From Cellvibrionales bacterium (lineage in GTDB: Bacteria > Pseudomonadota > Gammaproteobacteria > Pseudomonadales > JAHEIH01): a DNA stretch of 64,000 bases. The stretch spans positions 1 through 64,000 of the forward strand of contig JAHEIH010000011.1 in the NCBI GenBank assembly GCA_024639455.1, in the 5' to 3' direction. Positions 44,281 to 53,302 of this stretch are shown piece after piece (position 1 is the stretch's first letter; each line of letters starts with the position of its first letter). The notes beneath the pieces are model-generated. The model saw only the letters and a list, made by a program, of their open reading frames with translations, did no database searches and was not told the origin of the DNA. The translations under genes and the position numbers were made by a program.

Positions 44281-44289
44281 TGTGGATAA
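44281..44289 (-). promoter_or_regulatory. Consensus DnaA box in the nrdA leader
   Basis: The minus strand reads TTATCCACA, the perfect DnaA-box consensus. E. coli nrdAB is controlled by DnaA bound near its promoter, so the site may link dNTP supply to replication. It is single, with no cluster around it. Confidence 0.6.
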
Positions 44290-44378
44290 CTAGCAATGTG
44301 GGTAAGTACTAACACGGTAGCCCTTTTGTGGGCTTTATATTAGAAAATGAGGCAGTTTTTTTGTTTATAAACGATTTT

Positions 44379-44406
44379 GTTATATCGCGAAAAAAATAGG
44401 CAACAA
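44379..44406 (-). promoter_or_regulatory. Likely nrdA promoter abutting an NrdR box
   Basis: On the minus strand TTGTTG (44401-44406) and TATAAC (44379-44384) are 16 bp apart. The -35 touches the NrdR-like box at 44406-44421. The start point would leave a leader of roughly 290 nt before the nrdA ATG. Confidence 0.5.
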
Positions 44407-44452
44407 CACAAAATATAGTGGTTTCCGATTCGATTTTTTCTATCTATTGTGT
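44406..44452. promoter_or_regulatory. Tandem NrdR boxes upstream of nrdAB
   Basis: ACACAAAATATAGTGG (44406-44421) and TTTCTATCTATTGTGT (44437-44452) start exactly 31 bp apart, which is the spacing known for paired NrdR boxes (three helical turns). They lie just before the argF stop and just upstream of the predicted nrdA promoter. NrdR represses RNR genes when dATP is high. Confidence 0.7.
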
Positions 44453-44460
44453 CTTGTTCC

Positions 44461-45366
44461 CTAGGCCTTGAGCAAGAACTCCATCAGCGCTTTCTGGGCG
44501 TGCAGGCGATTCTCCGCCTCATCCCACACCACTGAGTAGGGGGCGTCCAGTGTATCCTCGGCGATTTCCATGCCGCGGTAGGCGGGCAGGCAGTGCATGA
44601 AAATAGCATCGCTAGCGGCGCGGCTCATCAGTTCATCGTTGACCTGATAGCCGGAAAACGCCTTCATACGCTCGGCTTTTTCGTCTTCCTGACCCATCGA
44701 TGCCCAGGTATCCGTCACCACCAAATCGGCACCCTGGACCGCGACCCTTGGATCGGTGGTCATTTGGATGCGGCCGGCGTTGTCTTCCACGAGTTGTGCA
44801 TCGGGGCGATAGCCGTCGGGGCAGGCGATGGCGAGTTCGAAATCAAACTGACGCGCCGCATTAATATATGAGTGGCACATGTTGTTGCCATCACCGACCC
44901 AAGCAACGCGTTTGCCCTGAATACTGCCACGGTGTTCTACAAAGGTTTGCACATCCGCTAGCAATTGGCAGGGGTGGTAGACGTCGGTTAGCGCATTAAT
45001 GACAGGGACTGTAGAGTATTTGGCAAACGCTTCCACGGTGCTGTGGGCAAAGGTGCGAATCATGACGATGTCGACCATCGACGAAATCACCTTGGCGGAA
45101 TCAGAAATTGGCTCGCCGCGACCCAGTTGGGTATCGCGAGGCGAAAGGAACATGGCGTGGCCGCCAAACTGTGCGAAACCTGCCTCGAACGACACACGCG
45201 TGCGGGTGGATGATTTTTCAAAGATCATACCCAATACATGGTTAGGGAACATGGCGTGATCGATGCGCTGCTTCTGCATGGCTTTCAGTTCAATCGCACG
45301 CGCGATGATGTTCTGTAGCTCTAAAGGTGAGCAGTCTAACAATGATAAAAAGTGCCGTGTTGCCAT
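44461..45366 (-). CDS. argF: Ornithine carbamoyltransferase
   Basis: The enzyme makes citrulline from ornithine and carbamoyl phosphate in arginine synthesis. The carbamoyl-phosphate motif is [19 protein letters not shown], with [49 protein letters not shown] and [10 protein letters not shown]. The ATG at 45366 gives [20 protein letters not shown] and follows GGGAAG; an upstream TTG at 45387 is not needed. Upstream lies a terminator-like hairpin, a possible leader control element. The gene precedes the nrd regulatory region on the same strand. Confidence 0.94.
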   Translation of the reverse strand: MATRHFLSLLDCSPLELQNIIARAIELKAMQKQRIDHAMFPNHVLGMIFEKSSTRTRVSFEAGFAQFGGHAMFLSPRDTQLGRGEPISDSAKVISSMVDIVMIRTFAHSTVEAFAKYSTVPVINALTDVYHPCQLLADVQTFVEHRGSIQGKRVAWVGDGNNMCHSYINAARQFDFELAIACPDGYRPDAQLVEDNAGRIQMTTDPRVAVQGADLVVTDTWASMGQEDEKAERMKAFSGYQVNDELMSRAASDAIFMHCLPAYRGMEIAEDTLDAPYSVVWDEAENRLHAQKALMEFLLKA

Positions 45367-45417
45367 GGTGTATGTCTTCCCTTGCACTGCCCGTGAATTG
45401 TCTTGGTGGCGGGCGCT

Positions 45418-45447
45418 AAAAACGCAAAAGGGCAGCGATAGCTGCCC
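45418..45447 (-). terminator. Terminator-like hairpin in the argF leader
   Basis: On the minus strand GGGCAGC and GCTGCCC (7-bp stem, TATC loop, 45430-45447) are followed by CTTTTGCGTTTTT. It lies about 50 bp upstream of argF and just downstream of a possible promoter (TATACT near 45460). No gene upstream on this strand needs a terminator, so it may be an attenuator. Confidence 0.5.
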
Positions 45448-45586
45448 GACGAGACCTGAGTATAATCGGCCTTTAACAAAAATGGAAATAGTGATCGCGT
45501 TGACGATTTATTTGCGATGGGCAGCGAAATTTTGTCGTGAAACGTATATCATAGCGCCACTTTGATTTACTGATAGGTTTTGTACT

Positions 45587-45904
45587 ATGGATACCCTGGA
45601 TACTATCAAGCAACAAATTGCTGAAAACCCCGTACTTATTTACATGAAAGGTTCGCCTAACCAGCCCCAGTGTGGTTTCTCACAGCGCGCTACTCAGGCC
45701 CTGATGGCTTGCGGTCAACGTTTTGCTTATGTCGATATTCTGTCTAACCCCGACATTCGTTCAGAACTTCCCAAATACGCCAATTGGCCTACTTTTCCCC
45801 AGTTGTGGGTAGCCGGTGAGCTGGTGGGTGGTTGCGATATCATCACTGAAATGTATGAAAACGGTGAGCTGCAAGAGCTGATCAATGCTACGGTCGCTGA
45901 ATAA
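45587..45904 (+). CDS. grxD: Monothiol glutaredoxin, Grx4/GrxD type
   Basis: This 105-residue glutaredoxin binds glutathione-ligated [2Fe-2S] clusters and delivers iron-sulfur units. The active site is the monothiol QCGFSQRATQAL, preceded by VLIYMKGSPNQPQ, and the glutathione-binding region is NWPTFPQLWVAGELVGGCDI. Length is right for the single-domain form. It is divergent from argF. The start ATG 45587 follows GATAGG. Its neighbours are unrelated, so it is probably transcribed alone. Confidence 0.95.
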   Translation: MDTLDTIKQQIAENPVLIYMKGSPNQPQCGFSQRATQALMACGQRFAYVDILSNPDIRSELPKYANWPTFPQLWVAGELVGGCDIITEMYENGELQELINATVAE

Positions 45905-45919
45905 GCCTACGCAAGCAAT

Positions 45920-45949
45920 AAAAAAGGGCGCCAGTGGCGCCCAAAAAAA
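45920..45949 (-). terminator. Rho-independent terminator of the fasciclin gene
   Basis: Perfect arms GGGCGCC and GGCGCCC (45926-45932, 45936-45942) are followed on the minus strand by TTTTTT. On the plus strand A-runs follow, so it serves the minus-strand gene. Confidence 0.85.
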
Positions 45950-45969
45950 TGACCATTCGGTGAGAATGT

Positions 45970-47814
45970 TTACGGTAGGGTAACATCTCCAACAATCACC
46001 GCATCGATGACATGGACAATGCCGTTAGAGGCATAAATATCGGTCACCGTAATATTGGCGCCGCCAATGGTCAGCATACCACTAGTTACAGCAATATCCA
46101 GCATCGCGTCGCTTGCCATAGTGGCCTGCATGCCATTCAACGAATAGGCCGTAGGTGAATCCACCGCCGCACCGGCGATTACGTGTTGCAGTAAAATGGC
46201 GGTGAGGGTGTCGGTATCCGCTAAGATGGCATCCAATGTGTCGCTGGGAATGGCCGCGAATGCATCGTTAGTGGGGGCGAACACGGTAAAGGTAGCAGTT
46301 TCATCGGCTAACGTGTCGACCAAATCTGCTGCAGTCAGCGCCGCAACGAGCGTTGAGAAGTTCTCGTCACTGGCCGCTAATGCGGCAATGCTCAGGGCTT
46401 GAGTGTCGGGATCGGGATCCGCAGGTGGCATCAAAACCGCATCGATGACGTGTACCACACCGTTTGCCGCTTCAATATCAACCACGGTGACCATGGCGTT
46501 ATTTATGAAGACCGCTCCGTCGACCACGCTAATACCGACCGAATCGCCATTGGCCATTTCAACAGTCGTGCCCGCTGCTGCAACCGCGGCGGTTGAATCT
46601 ATATCAGCACCCACTGCGTGGTAGAGCAAAATATCGCTTAAGGTATCGGTATCAGCCAATAACGCATTGATTGTTTCTTCGCCCACGGCAGCAAACGCCG
46701 CGTCGGTGGGAGCAAACAGCGTAAAAGTCGCTGTATCATCGTCTAATGCTGCATCCAAACCGGTAGCTTCAAGGGCTGCCTGGAGTGTATTGTGGTCGGC
46801 ACTCATTGTGACGATTTCTGCAATGTTGTAAGTCACTTCCGGTAGTTCAAGATCCCCCACAATGACAGTATCGATCACGTGTGCAATACCATTGGAGGCA
46901 TAGGTGTCCACCTCCGTAATAGTGGCTCCACCAATGGTAAGCATGCGATCCATGAGTGCGATATCTAGCATCGCTTCATTGGCCATGGTAGCTTGTGCGC
47001 CATTGAGAGAAAAAGCGGTAGGTGAATCAACTGCGGCGCCCACGATAACGTGCTGAAGCAAGATCTGAGTCAGCAATTCGGTATCGGCTAAGATCGCTGT
47101 AAGCAAGCGATCGGGAATTTTAGCAAAGGCCTCATTGGTCGGTGCAAAGACGGTGAAAGTACCATCGGTATCCGCTAACGTATCTGCCAAGCCTGCCGCC
47201 TGCAGCGCTGTTACCAAAGTAGAAAAATTAGGATCGCCAATCGCCAATTCTGTCAGCGTCATCATGCTGGTATCGGGGTCTGGCATCGCTGGTGGCAACA
47301 ACACGGTATCTATCACGTGTATTACACCATTGCTAGCTTCTACATCGACCACCGTGACCATAGCGTTGTTGATGTAAACACTACCACTCATAGTGCTGAC
47401 ACCTACGCTCTGACCATTGGCCATTTCAACCGTGCTGCCCGCTGCACCAACAGCGGCGGTAGAGTTGATTTCGCTGCCCGCCACCACGTGGTAGAGCAAA
47501 ATATTGCTCAGTGCGTCGATGTCAGCGAGCAAGGCATTGATGGTGTCTTCGCCCAGTGCCTCAAATGCTGCATTGGTCGGTGCAAACACCGTAAAGGTTG
47601 ATGATTCGTCAGCCAACGTACTGCCCAAGCCCGCTGACTGTACGGCGGTATACAGTGTCGAAAGGCTCTGGCTGTCACGCACAATTTCGGCAACATTGAA
47701 CGTAGGTGGCGTGCCATTCACATTTTCGGAGACAGCTTTATTATCGCTACCTCCGCAAGCAACCAGTGCGGTTGCAAATAGGGCAATAATTGCCAATTTT
47801 AATCGGTGTAGCAT
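45970..47814 (-). CDS. Lipoprotein with four fasciclin (FAS1) domains
   Basis: The 614-residue protein has a lipoprotein signal (MLHRLKLAIIALFATALVAC, Cys20). Four FAS1 domains follow, each with the TFTVFAPTNAAF-type H1 box and an HVIDTV-type H2 box, at about 41-170, 185-320, 330-470 and 485-614. Domains 1 and 3 share NALLAD and VVDVEA-type wording. Domains 2 and 4 share SPTAFSLNGAQATM and ITEVDTYASNG-type wording, so an A-B pair was duplicated as a unit. FAS1 proteins mediate adhesion and surface contact; surface anchoring is inferred. Confidence 0.92.
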   Translation of the reverse strand: MLHRLKLAIIALFATALVACGGSDNKAVSENVNGTPPTFNVAEIVRDSQSLSTLYTAVQSAGLGSTLADESSTFTVFAPTNAAFEALGEDTINALLADIDALSNILLYHVVAGSEINSTAAVGAAGSTVEMANGQSVGVSTMSGSVYINNAMVTVVDVEASNGVIHVIDTVLLPPAMPDPDTSMMTLTELAIGDPNFSTLVTALQAAGLADTLADTDGTFTVFAPTNEAFAKIPDRLLTAILADTELLTQILLQHVIVGAAVDSPTAFSLNGAQATMANEAMLDIALMDRMLTIGGATITEVDTYASNGIAHVIDTVIVGDLELPEVTYNIAEIVTMSADHNTLQAALEATGLDAALDDDTATFTLFAPTDAAFAAVGEETINALLADTDTLSDILLYHAVGADIDSTAAVAAAGTTVEMANGDSVGISVVDGAVFINNAMVTVVDIEAANGVVHVIDAVLMPPADPDPDTQALSIAALAASDENFSTLVAALTAADLVDTLADETATFTVFAPTNDAFAAIPSDTLDAILADTDTLTAILLQHVIAGAAVDSPTAYSLNGMQATMASDAMLDIAVTSGMLTIGGANITVTDIYASNGIVHVIDAVIVGDVTLP

Positions 47815-48134
47815 GAGGTATCTCTCCTTTTAATTCCGTGTAAAGCATATACGACGGCAAAATTTCGAAAGGTTGCACGCCACATAAAAAGCATTAGGCC
47901 GTACGCATAATTTTTAAGGTGTTGATAATAATATGTTTTTTATTTTTTTATTTCTTTTTTGAATAAGTCATTGAGTGATACTGTTGAATAGAGATATAGG
48001 AATGGCGTGATTTGAATGTGTCTATTCGATTATATGGAAAGATAAGTGGTTAAACGTTCTAAAAGTTATGGCTGTTTTTTGTGTCTTGTCGGGTGTTCAG
48101 GCCTGATTCATACTTCATCAGTAAAGTGGCGTTC
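47815..48134. other. Gene-free stretch between fasciclin and PepSY genes
   Basis: About 320 bp are AT-rich with T-runs near 47935-47960 that could bend DNA or host divergent promoters. I find no coding frame, terminator or repeat in it. The T-rich part lies upstream of both divergent genes. Confidence 0.4.
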
Positions 48135-48434
48135 ATGAGTGGAAAAATTATGCAAATCGTTTTTTTGGCATTCAGTCTCTGGCTGATGGCGGTGAGCGTT
48201 GTGGCGCAGCCTGTTGATCAGGTGATCAGCAATTTAGAACGTCAGTACAACGCCAAGGTTATCTCGGTGCAGGAACGCCGCGGTGGCCTGCGGGTGCGGT
48301 TACTGCAGCACAATGGAGTCGTGAAAACCATCAATTACCGTCCGGAGGGGTGGCGTCCGCCCAGCCGGCCTCGTGTTGGTGAAGCTCGTCGCGAACTAGA
48401 TGGAAAGCCATACCCAGAGAGAAGAGACAACTAA
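48135..48434 (+). CDS. Small exported PepSY-like protein
   Basis: The roughly 99-residue protein has a signal peptide (MQIVFLAFSLWLMAVSVVAQ). Its mature part, VDQVISNLERQYNAKVISVQ then GGLRVRLLQHNGVVKTINY, resembles a PepSY domain. PepSY proteins beside two-component genes often modulate the sensor. The start may be ATG 48135 or 48150. It ends 2 bp before the response regulator gene, so it is in that operon. Confidence 0.7.
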   Translation: MSGKIMQIVFLAFSLWLMAVSVVAQPVDQVISNLERQYNAKVISVQERRGGLRVRLLQHNGVVKTINYRPEGWRPPSRPRVGEARRELDGKPYPERRDN

Positions 48435-48436
48435 AT

Positions 48437-49111
48437 ATGCGGGTATTGATAGTAGAAGATGACCAAGCACTGGCAGAACAAGTTCAACATCAATTGAAAG
48501 CGTCTGGCTTTGCGGTCGATGTTGCCCACGATGGCCGCGAAGGACTTTTTTTAGGCGGTGAGTATGACTACGACGCTGCGATCATTGATCTAGGCTTACC
48601 GCTGTTAAGTGGTATGGAATTGATCCAAGCGCTGCGTGCCAAGCAGCGCCGTTTTCCTATTATTGTGCTGACAGCGCGCGGTCACTGGCAGGACAAAGTG
48701 GAGGGGTTAGAGGCGGGCGCTGACGACTACGTGGTCAAACCATTCGATTTCCCTGAGTTGAAAGCGCGTCTGCAGGCGGTCATTCGCCGCGCGGCGGGTT
48801 TTACACGCGCCGTGTTGGCTTTTGATGATCTCGCTATCGATACTCACACCCAGCAGGTGACGCTCGCCGGGGAGCGCTTAACGTTGACCAGTTTCGAGTA
48901 CAACACCTTGCTGTATTTTGCTCACCACCCCGGCAAAGTTATCTCCAAGGCCGAGTTGACCGACCACCTTTACGATCAAGACTTCGATCGTGACAGCAAC
49001 GTGATCGAAGTGTTTGTTGGTCGCCTGCGTAAGAAAATTGACCCCGACGGGCAGCGCAAACCTATCTCAACACTTCGCGGGCAGGGCTATCGCTTTGAGC
49101 TTCAATCTTAG
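48437..49111 (+). CDS. OmpR-family response regulator, PhoP/QseB-like
   Basis: The 224-residue regulator has a receiver (MRVLIVEDDQALAEQVQHQL, phospho-Asp in YDAAIIDLGLPLLSGMEL, Lys in DYVVKPFDF) and a winged-helix DNA-binding domain (LTLTSFEYNTLLYFAHHPGK, ending in [15 protein letters not shown]). It is the middle gene of a PepSY, regulator and kinase operon. The kinase start overlaps its 3' end by 17 bp. The wording resembles PhoP/QseB/TctD types; the stimulus is not identified. Confidence 0.93.
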   Translation: MRVLIVEDDQALAEQVQHQLKASGFAVDVAHDGREGLFLGGEYDYDAAIIDLGLPLLSGMELIQALRAKQRRFPIIVLTARGHWQDKVEGLEAGADDYVVKPFDFPELKARLQAVIRRAAGFTRAVLAFDDLAIDTHTQQVTLAGERLTLTSFEYNTLLYFAHHPGKVISKAELTDHLYDQDFDRDSNVIEVFVGRLRKKIDPDGQRKPISTLRGQGYRFELQS

Positions 49112-50459
49112 GCAGTGGTCGATCAACCGTCGCCTAATTGTGGCGGGCTTATTCCTTATTCCGCTTTCGCTAATGGTGTTGGGCATTGGCTACTTCATCG
49201 CCGTTAATAACTCTGCGCAAGTAGCGCAGCGACAGTATATGCAGTTGGCGGTGTACTGGTTGTTAGGTAATGCAGATATAACGCCGCAAGGAAACGTGGA
49301 AATGGGAGCATTGATTGAAGAGCCTCGGCTTACAACGCCGCATTCCGGTTTCTATGCAGTGATTTCTGATGTGGAAGGCACCATCTTTTGGCGTTCGTCT
49401 TCGGCGGTGGCGATGACGTTCGACAATTTAGCCACTGACCTCAATATGACGCCTTTTGGCGAAGATGCCTACCAAAGCCAGCCCGGCAAGATTGCCCATT
49501 ACCGTCGCCCGGTACGCTGGGAAATGATGAGCGGCGAGCAGTTCGCCTTGGTCTTCCATGTGTTTGAAGAAGGCAACTGGGTGCGCGATCGCTTAGCGAC
49601 GCATCGTGGCGTACTGCGGGCGAGCTACATCGCCACGACCATTATTCTCCTCGTCGTATTGCTGCTTATTGTACGCTGGGGGTTGCGGCCATTGAAGTCG
49701 GTGGTGGCACAGCTACAGCGTGTAGAGAAGGGCCAAAGCGAGCAAATCAGTGGCGACTACCCGGCCGAGCTCGATGATCTGATTGGTGCCATTAATCGTC
49801 TATTGCGCAACGAAAAACAACAGCGCGAACGCTATCGCACCGCTCAGTCAGACCTGGCCCACAGCTTAAAAACCCCGCTGTCGGTGTTGCGTAATGACAC
49901 CCAAAAACTCACCGGGGAAGCTCGCACGAGCGCCGAAAAGGCCATTGCTCGTATGCAGGAAATTATTGATTACCAACTACAGCGCGCCGTCATTCAAAGC
50001 TCAGATAGCTTGGCAAAGCAGCGGGTTGATGTCTATGAATTAGCCCAGCGTGTGTTGCAGGGGCTCGGCAAGGTGTATATCGAACGTGACCTCGATATGC
50101 AGGTAGTGGGTGCCCAGCAGTGGGTCAGCGGTGACAAGCGCGACCTGTTGGAGTTGATTGGCAACCTCTCCGACAACGCCTGTAAGGCGGCTGTTTCAAC
50201 AGTGCAGATATCTATCGGTAAGCAGGGTGGCCGTGTGTTGCTGTCTGTGGAGGATGATGGTCCCGGTATTGATCCATCGATGTTGGAACAGATAACCCAG
50301 CGTGGCCAACGCGCCGACCAGTACGACAGTGGTCATGGCATTGGGCTGGCAATGGTGGCCGAAATTGTGGCCAGTATGAAGGGAGAAATGACGTTGCAAC
50401 AGAGCGCCTTGGGAGGGGCACGGTTCGATGTGTCGCTGCCGTGCCCCAGTGAAGACTAG
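49095..50459 (+). CDS. Sensor histidine kinase, PhoQ-like
   Basis: The kinase probably starts at TTG 49095 ([20 protein letters not shown]), overlapping the regulator gene; the open frame goes back to 49014, but that part is shadow. Two membrane segments (about 16-36 and 177-199) enclose a periplasmic sensor of about 140 residues. Catalytic parts are [17 protein letters not shown] (phosphoacceptor His), [12 protein letters not shown] and [17 protein letters not shown] with [15 protein letters not shown]. The sensor domain does not show PhoQ acid patches that I could verify. It pairs with the upstream response regulator. Confidence 0.9.
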   Translation: MSFNLRQWSINRRLIVAGLFLIPLSLMVLGIGYFIAVNNSAQVAQRQYMQLAVYWLLGNADITPQGNVEMGALIEEPRLTTPHSGFYAVISDVEGTIFWRSSSAVAMTFDNLATDLNMTPFGEDAYQSQPGKIAHYRRPVRWEMMSGEQFALVFHVFEEGNWVRDRLATHRGVLRASYIATTIILLVVLLLIVRWGLRPLKSVVAQLQRVEKGQSEQISGDYPAELDDLIGAINRLLRNEKQQRERYRTAQSDLAHSLKTPLSVLRNDTQKLTGEARTSAEKAIARMQEIIDYQLQRAVIQSSDSLAKQRVDVYELAQRVLQGLGKVYIERDLDMQVVGAQQWVSGDKRDLLELIGNLSDNACKAAVSTVQISIGKQGGRVLLSVEDDGPGIDPSMLEQITQRGQRADQYDSGHGIGLAMVAEIVASMKGEMTLQQSALGGARFDVSLPCPSED

Positions 50460-52114
50460 GATTTAAAGTCGCGCCAGTACTTGTTGACCTCTTCTTTCAT
50501 CTCTTTGCGCAGTAGCAAGATACCCAGAAGGTTGGGTAGTGTCATTACCACTACCGTGACCGCGGCGAGGTTCCAGATCAGCGTGGTATCTGAGAACGAT
50601 GCCCAGAAGAAACCCGCAACATACACAATGCGGTAACCAGTGACGGATTTGGGGCCGAACAAGAAGGTCATGGCGCGGTCACCGTAGTAAGACCAAGCGA
50701 TCGCGGTTGAGAAGGCAAACAGTAAAAGACCAATAGCCACCAAATAGCGACCGGCTTCACCCAAGAAACCACGCGTAAACGCTTCAGCGGTCAGTTCGGC
50801 GGAGTGAATCAACGACTTGCCGGAGACCAAAATTCGATTGTCGACCAGTTGGCCGTCTTTCACTTCAATCGATCCATTGAAGGGAGTAATAGCGCTCACA
50901 TCAAAGCGTACGTTTTCGGCAATTGAGCGCGCATTAATCACCGTAAAATCGTTTTGAGCGGCTTTAGCTTCGGCGATATCTAGCTTGCCGTTGTAGGCTT
51001 TTACTGTCGATGGCCCTGTGCCGTTGATAAACGCCGAGAGCTCTTTTACGTGCTCGGGGTTAGCGTCGTCGTAAACCCCTTGCACGATCATCATGTCGCT
51101 GCGTTGGAAGTTGTTGTCAAACTTCTCAGTCCATACCCCCGATGAAAGAATCACCAAGCCCGTGATGGTGCAGATAATGATGGTATCGATGAAGGGCTCA
51201 AGGATGGAGACCATGCCTTCAGAGACGGGCTCGTGGGCGCGCGCTGAAGCGTGAGCGATGGGCGCGGAGCCCTGGCCTGCCTCGTTAGAAAACAGGCCTC
51301 GGCCAACCCCTTTGTTAAAGGCATACGCAAAGCTGGCGCCCAAGAAACCGCCCACCGCCGATGAGCCGGTGAAGGCATCGGAAAAAATAGAGACAAATGA
51401 AGGACCGATATTTTCGATGTTGTATAAGATCACGCTGAGGGCGCCGATGATATAAATCACCGACATGGTGGGTACCAAACGGGACGTCACTAAAGCGATA
51501 CGCTTGATTCCACCAATAATGACTAGGGCCAACAGAATCGCTAGCACGCCGCCGGTGAGGGCATGAGGTATTTCGAAGGTCGCATTCATCGCTTGGGCGA
51601 TGTTGTTAATTTGTGGCAGGCTGCCCGTACCGAATGAAGACGCCACGGTGGCTAGGGCAAACAGCACCGCCATCCATTTCATGTTTAAGCCCTTGGCCAT
51701 GTAATACATGGGACCGCCAGCCATGCTGCCGTCAGCGGTTTTTTCACGGTATTTGTGCGACAGAGTGACTTCGACAAACTTGGTGGTCATACCCATGAAG
51801 GCCGTCATCCACATCCAAAATAGTGCAGCGGGACCGCCTATGTGAAGCGCCAGTGCGACACCGCCGATATTGCCGGTGCCCACCGTGCCAGAAAGCGCCG
51901 TGGTCAAAGCTTGGAAGTGAGAGGTGTCACCTTCGTCACCCTTTTGATCGTACTTACCTCGCACCACTTTCCACGCGTGGCCGAAATAGCGAATTTGCGG
52001 GAAGCCCAAGTACAGGGTGAAGAATAAACCGGTCCCTAGTAACACGTAAGGAAACCAAACGGCAGAACCTAAAAAGCTGTCGATTAGCAGAAAAAAGTCA
52101 TTGAGAGCGTCCAT
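50456..52114 (-). CDS. AGCS-family sodium:alanine symporter
   Basis: This 552-residue multi-pass protein takes up alanine or related amino acids with Na+. AGCS signatures include [52 protein letters not shown] and [16 protein letters not shown] segment of about 100 polar residues lies in the middle (about 325-425: [13 protein letters not shown] to [14 protein letters not shown]), longer than in typical members, probably an extra periplasmic loop. The start is ATG 52114 ([14 protein letters not shown]) after GGGAT. It converges with the kinase gene with a 4-bp overlap. Confidence 0.9.
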   Translation of the reverse strand: MDALNDFFLLIDSFLGSAVWFPYVLLGTGLFFTLYLGFPQIRYFGHAWKVVRGKYDQKGDEGDTSHFQALTTALSGTVGTGNIGGVALALHIGGPAALFWMWMTAFMGMTTKFVEVTLSHKYREKTADGSMAGGPMYYMAKGLNMKWMAVLFALATVASSFGTGSLPQINNIAQAMNATFEIPHALTGGVLAILLALVIIGGIKRIALVTSRLVPTMSVIYIIGALSVILYNIENIGPSFVSIFSDAFTGSSAVGGFLGASFAYAFNKGVGRGLFSNEAGQGSAPIAHASARAHEPVSEGMVSILEPFIDTIIICTITGLVILSSGVWTEKFDNNFQRSDMMIVQGVYDDANPEHVKELSAFINGTGPSTVKAYNGKLDIAEAKAAQNDFTVINARSIAENVRFDVSAITPFNGSIEVKDGQLVDNRILVSGKSLIHSAELTAEAFTRGFLGEAGRYLVAIGLLLFAFSTAIAWSYYGDRAMTFLFGPKSVTGYRIVYVAGFFWASFSDTTLIWNLAAVTVVVMTLPNLLGILLLRKEMKEEVNKYWRDFKS

Positions 52115-52234
52115 CACTATCCCTATCTATTTGTTGTTCTCCAATGCGAGTGTAAACCACCCTGCAAAACTCACCAAGCTCAGCAACCGGTCTAGCGCTG
52201 CCATCGTATACATCGTTAACAAAAGGAGTTTGCT

Positions 52235-52594
52235 ATGACATCTACTCTCTACTACGACGGACAATGCCCACTCTGCAGCAAAGAAATCAAACTATTGCGC
52301 ACGATACAACGCGGTGGCCTAGCTTTTGAAGACATCCATCAGCTGAAGGATTACACCGAGGAAAGCCGTGAAAAGATGCTTAAAATGCTGCATCTCAGGG
52401 ACAGTGATGGTAACTGGTATATTGGGGCCGATGCCACCGTCATGGCGTGGTCGTTTACGCGCTTTGGCGGGTTGTTCAAGCCGCTGCGCTGGCCTGTTAT
52501 CGGTAGCATTGTTGATGTCTTTTATAGCGCTTGGGCGCGTCGTCGCTACTACAAGCTCTATCATTGTGGTGCTTGTCAGGCTGTGGAAAGGTGA
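52235..52594 (+). CDS. DCC-family thiol-disulfide oxidoreductase-like protein
   Basis: The 119-residue protein has the DCC motif near its start (YYDGQCPLCSKEIKLL) with a CPxC-type pair. Later blocks are AFEDIHQL, WYIGADATVMAWSFTRFGG and a terminal YHCGACQA with another cysteine pair. DCC/DUF393 proteins are thioredoxin-like with unknown partners. AAAGGAG lies seven bases before the ATG. Its stop overlaps the SDR gene by four bases (GTGA), so the genes are coupled. Confidence 0.85.
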   Translation: MTSTLYYDGQCPLCSKEIKLLRTIQRGGLAFEDIHQLKDYTEESREKMLKMLHLRDSDGNWYIGADATVMAWSFTRFGGLFKPLRWPVIGSIVDVFYSAWARRRYYKLYHCGACQAVER

Positions 52595-53298
52595 GGGTGT
52601 TGGTCGTTGGTGGCAGTGGGGGTATTGGCGCTGCGTTTGTTGAGTTGTTGTGTCAACGTGACGACGTCAGCGATATTCTGGCCACCTTTCGTCTCCATGA
52701 ACCGACATTTTTTCATTCCAAGGTAAACTGGATTTCACTCGATCCTTGCAGTGATAGTGACGTAGCTAAGCTTTGCGCCAATGCGGGTCAACTTGACTGG
52801 GTGATTAATGCGGTGGGTATGCTGCACAGCGACAGCCATGGTCCAGAAAAAACCATTAAGCGCTTCGACGCTGACTTTATGCTACAGAATATGCAGGCAA
52901 ACACTGTCCCGACTTTATTGTTGGCCAAGTATCTAGACAAGAATTTGAAGGGCGTTGTTAACGCCAAGTTTGCTACAGTGTCTGCCAAAGTCGGCAGTAT
53001 CACCGACAATCAACTCGGTGGGTGGGTGAGTTATCGCGCCTCTAAAGCTGCATTGAATATGGCGCTTAAAACCATCGCCATTGAGTGGCGCATGCGCCTG
53101 CCGCAAGTGTGTGTGGCGGCACTTCATCCTGGTACGACTGACACGGCCTTGTCGAAACCTTTTCAGGCCAACGTGCCACAAGGTAAGTTGTTCACACCGG
53201 CCTATTCTGCGCATTGTATGTTGCAAGTGTTAGATACAAAAACGCCCGAACAAAGCGGGCGTTTTTGGAACTGGGATGGCAGTGAGTTGCCCTGGTGA
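52591..53298 (+). CDS. SDR-family oxidoreductase
   Basis: This 235-residue protein is a short-chain dehydrogenase/reductase related to the C-factor (CsgA) type. The start is GTG 52591 (VRVLVVGGSGGIGAAFVELL), where the Gly-rich NAD(P) loop begins immediately, so the longer frame to 52531 is not used. The catalytic SxxxYxxxK is in GGWVSYRASKAALNMALKTI. The 3' coding region contains a strong terminator hairpin (53238-53266) used by the convergent symporter gene. Substrate unknown. Confidence 0.87.
   Translation: MRVLVVGGSGGIGAAFVELLCQRDDVSDILATFRLHEPTFFHSKVNWISLDPCSDSDVAKLCANAGQLDWVINAVGMLHSDSHGPEKTIKRFDADFMLQNMQANTVPTLLLAKYLDKNLKGVVNAKFATVSAKVGSITDNQLGGWVSYRASKAALNMALKTIAIEWRMRLPQVCVAALHPGTTDTALSKPFQANVPQGKLFTPAYSAHCMLQVLDTKTPEQSGRFWNWDGSELPW
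53238..53266. terminator. Bidirectional-type terminator within the SDR coding region
   Basis: Arms AAAAACGCCCG (53238-53248) and CGGGCGTTTTT (53256-53266) form a perfect 11-bp hairpin with T runs on both strands. On the minus strand it lies about 40 bp after the symporter stop. On the plus strand it lies before the SDR stop (53296-53298), inside codons for DTKTPEQSGRF. Confidence 0.8.
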
Positions 53299-53302
53299 TG
53301 GC

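Noticed and set aside
44090-44400. Known riboswitch in the nrdA leader
   Set aside because: No conserved cobalamin, purine or other riboswitch core could be recognised; the length alone is not evidence.
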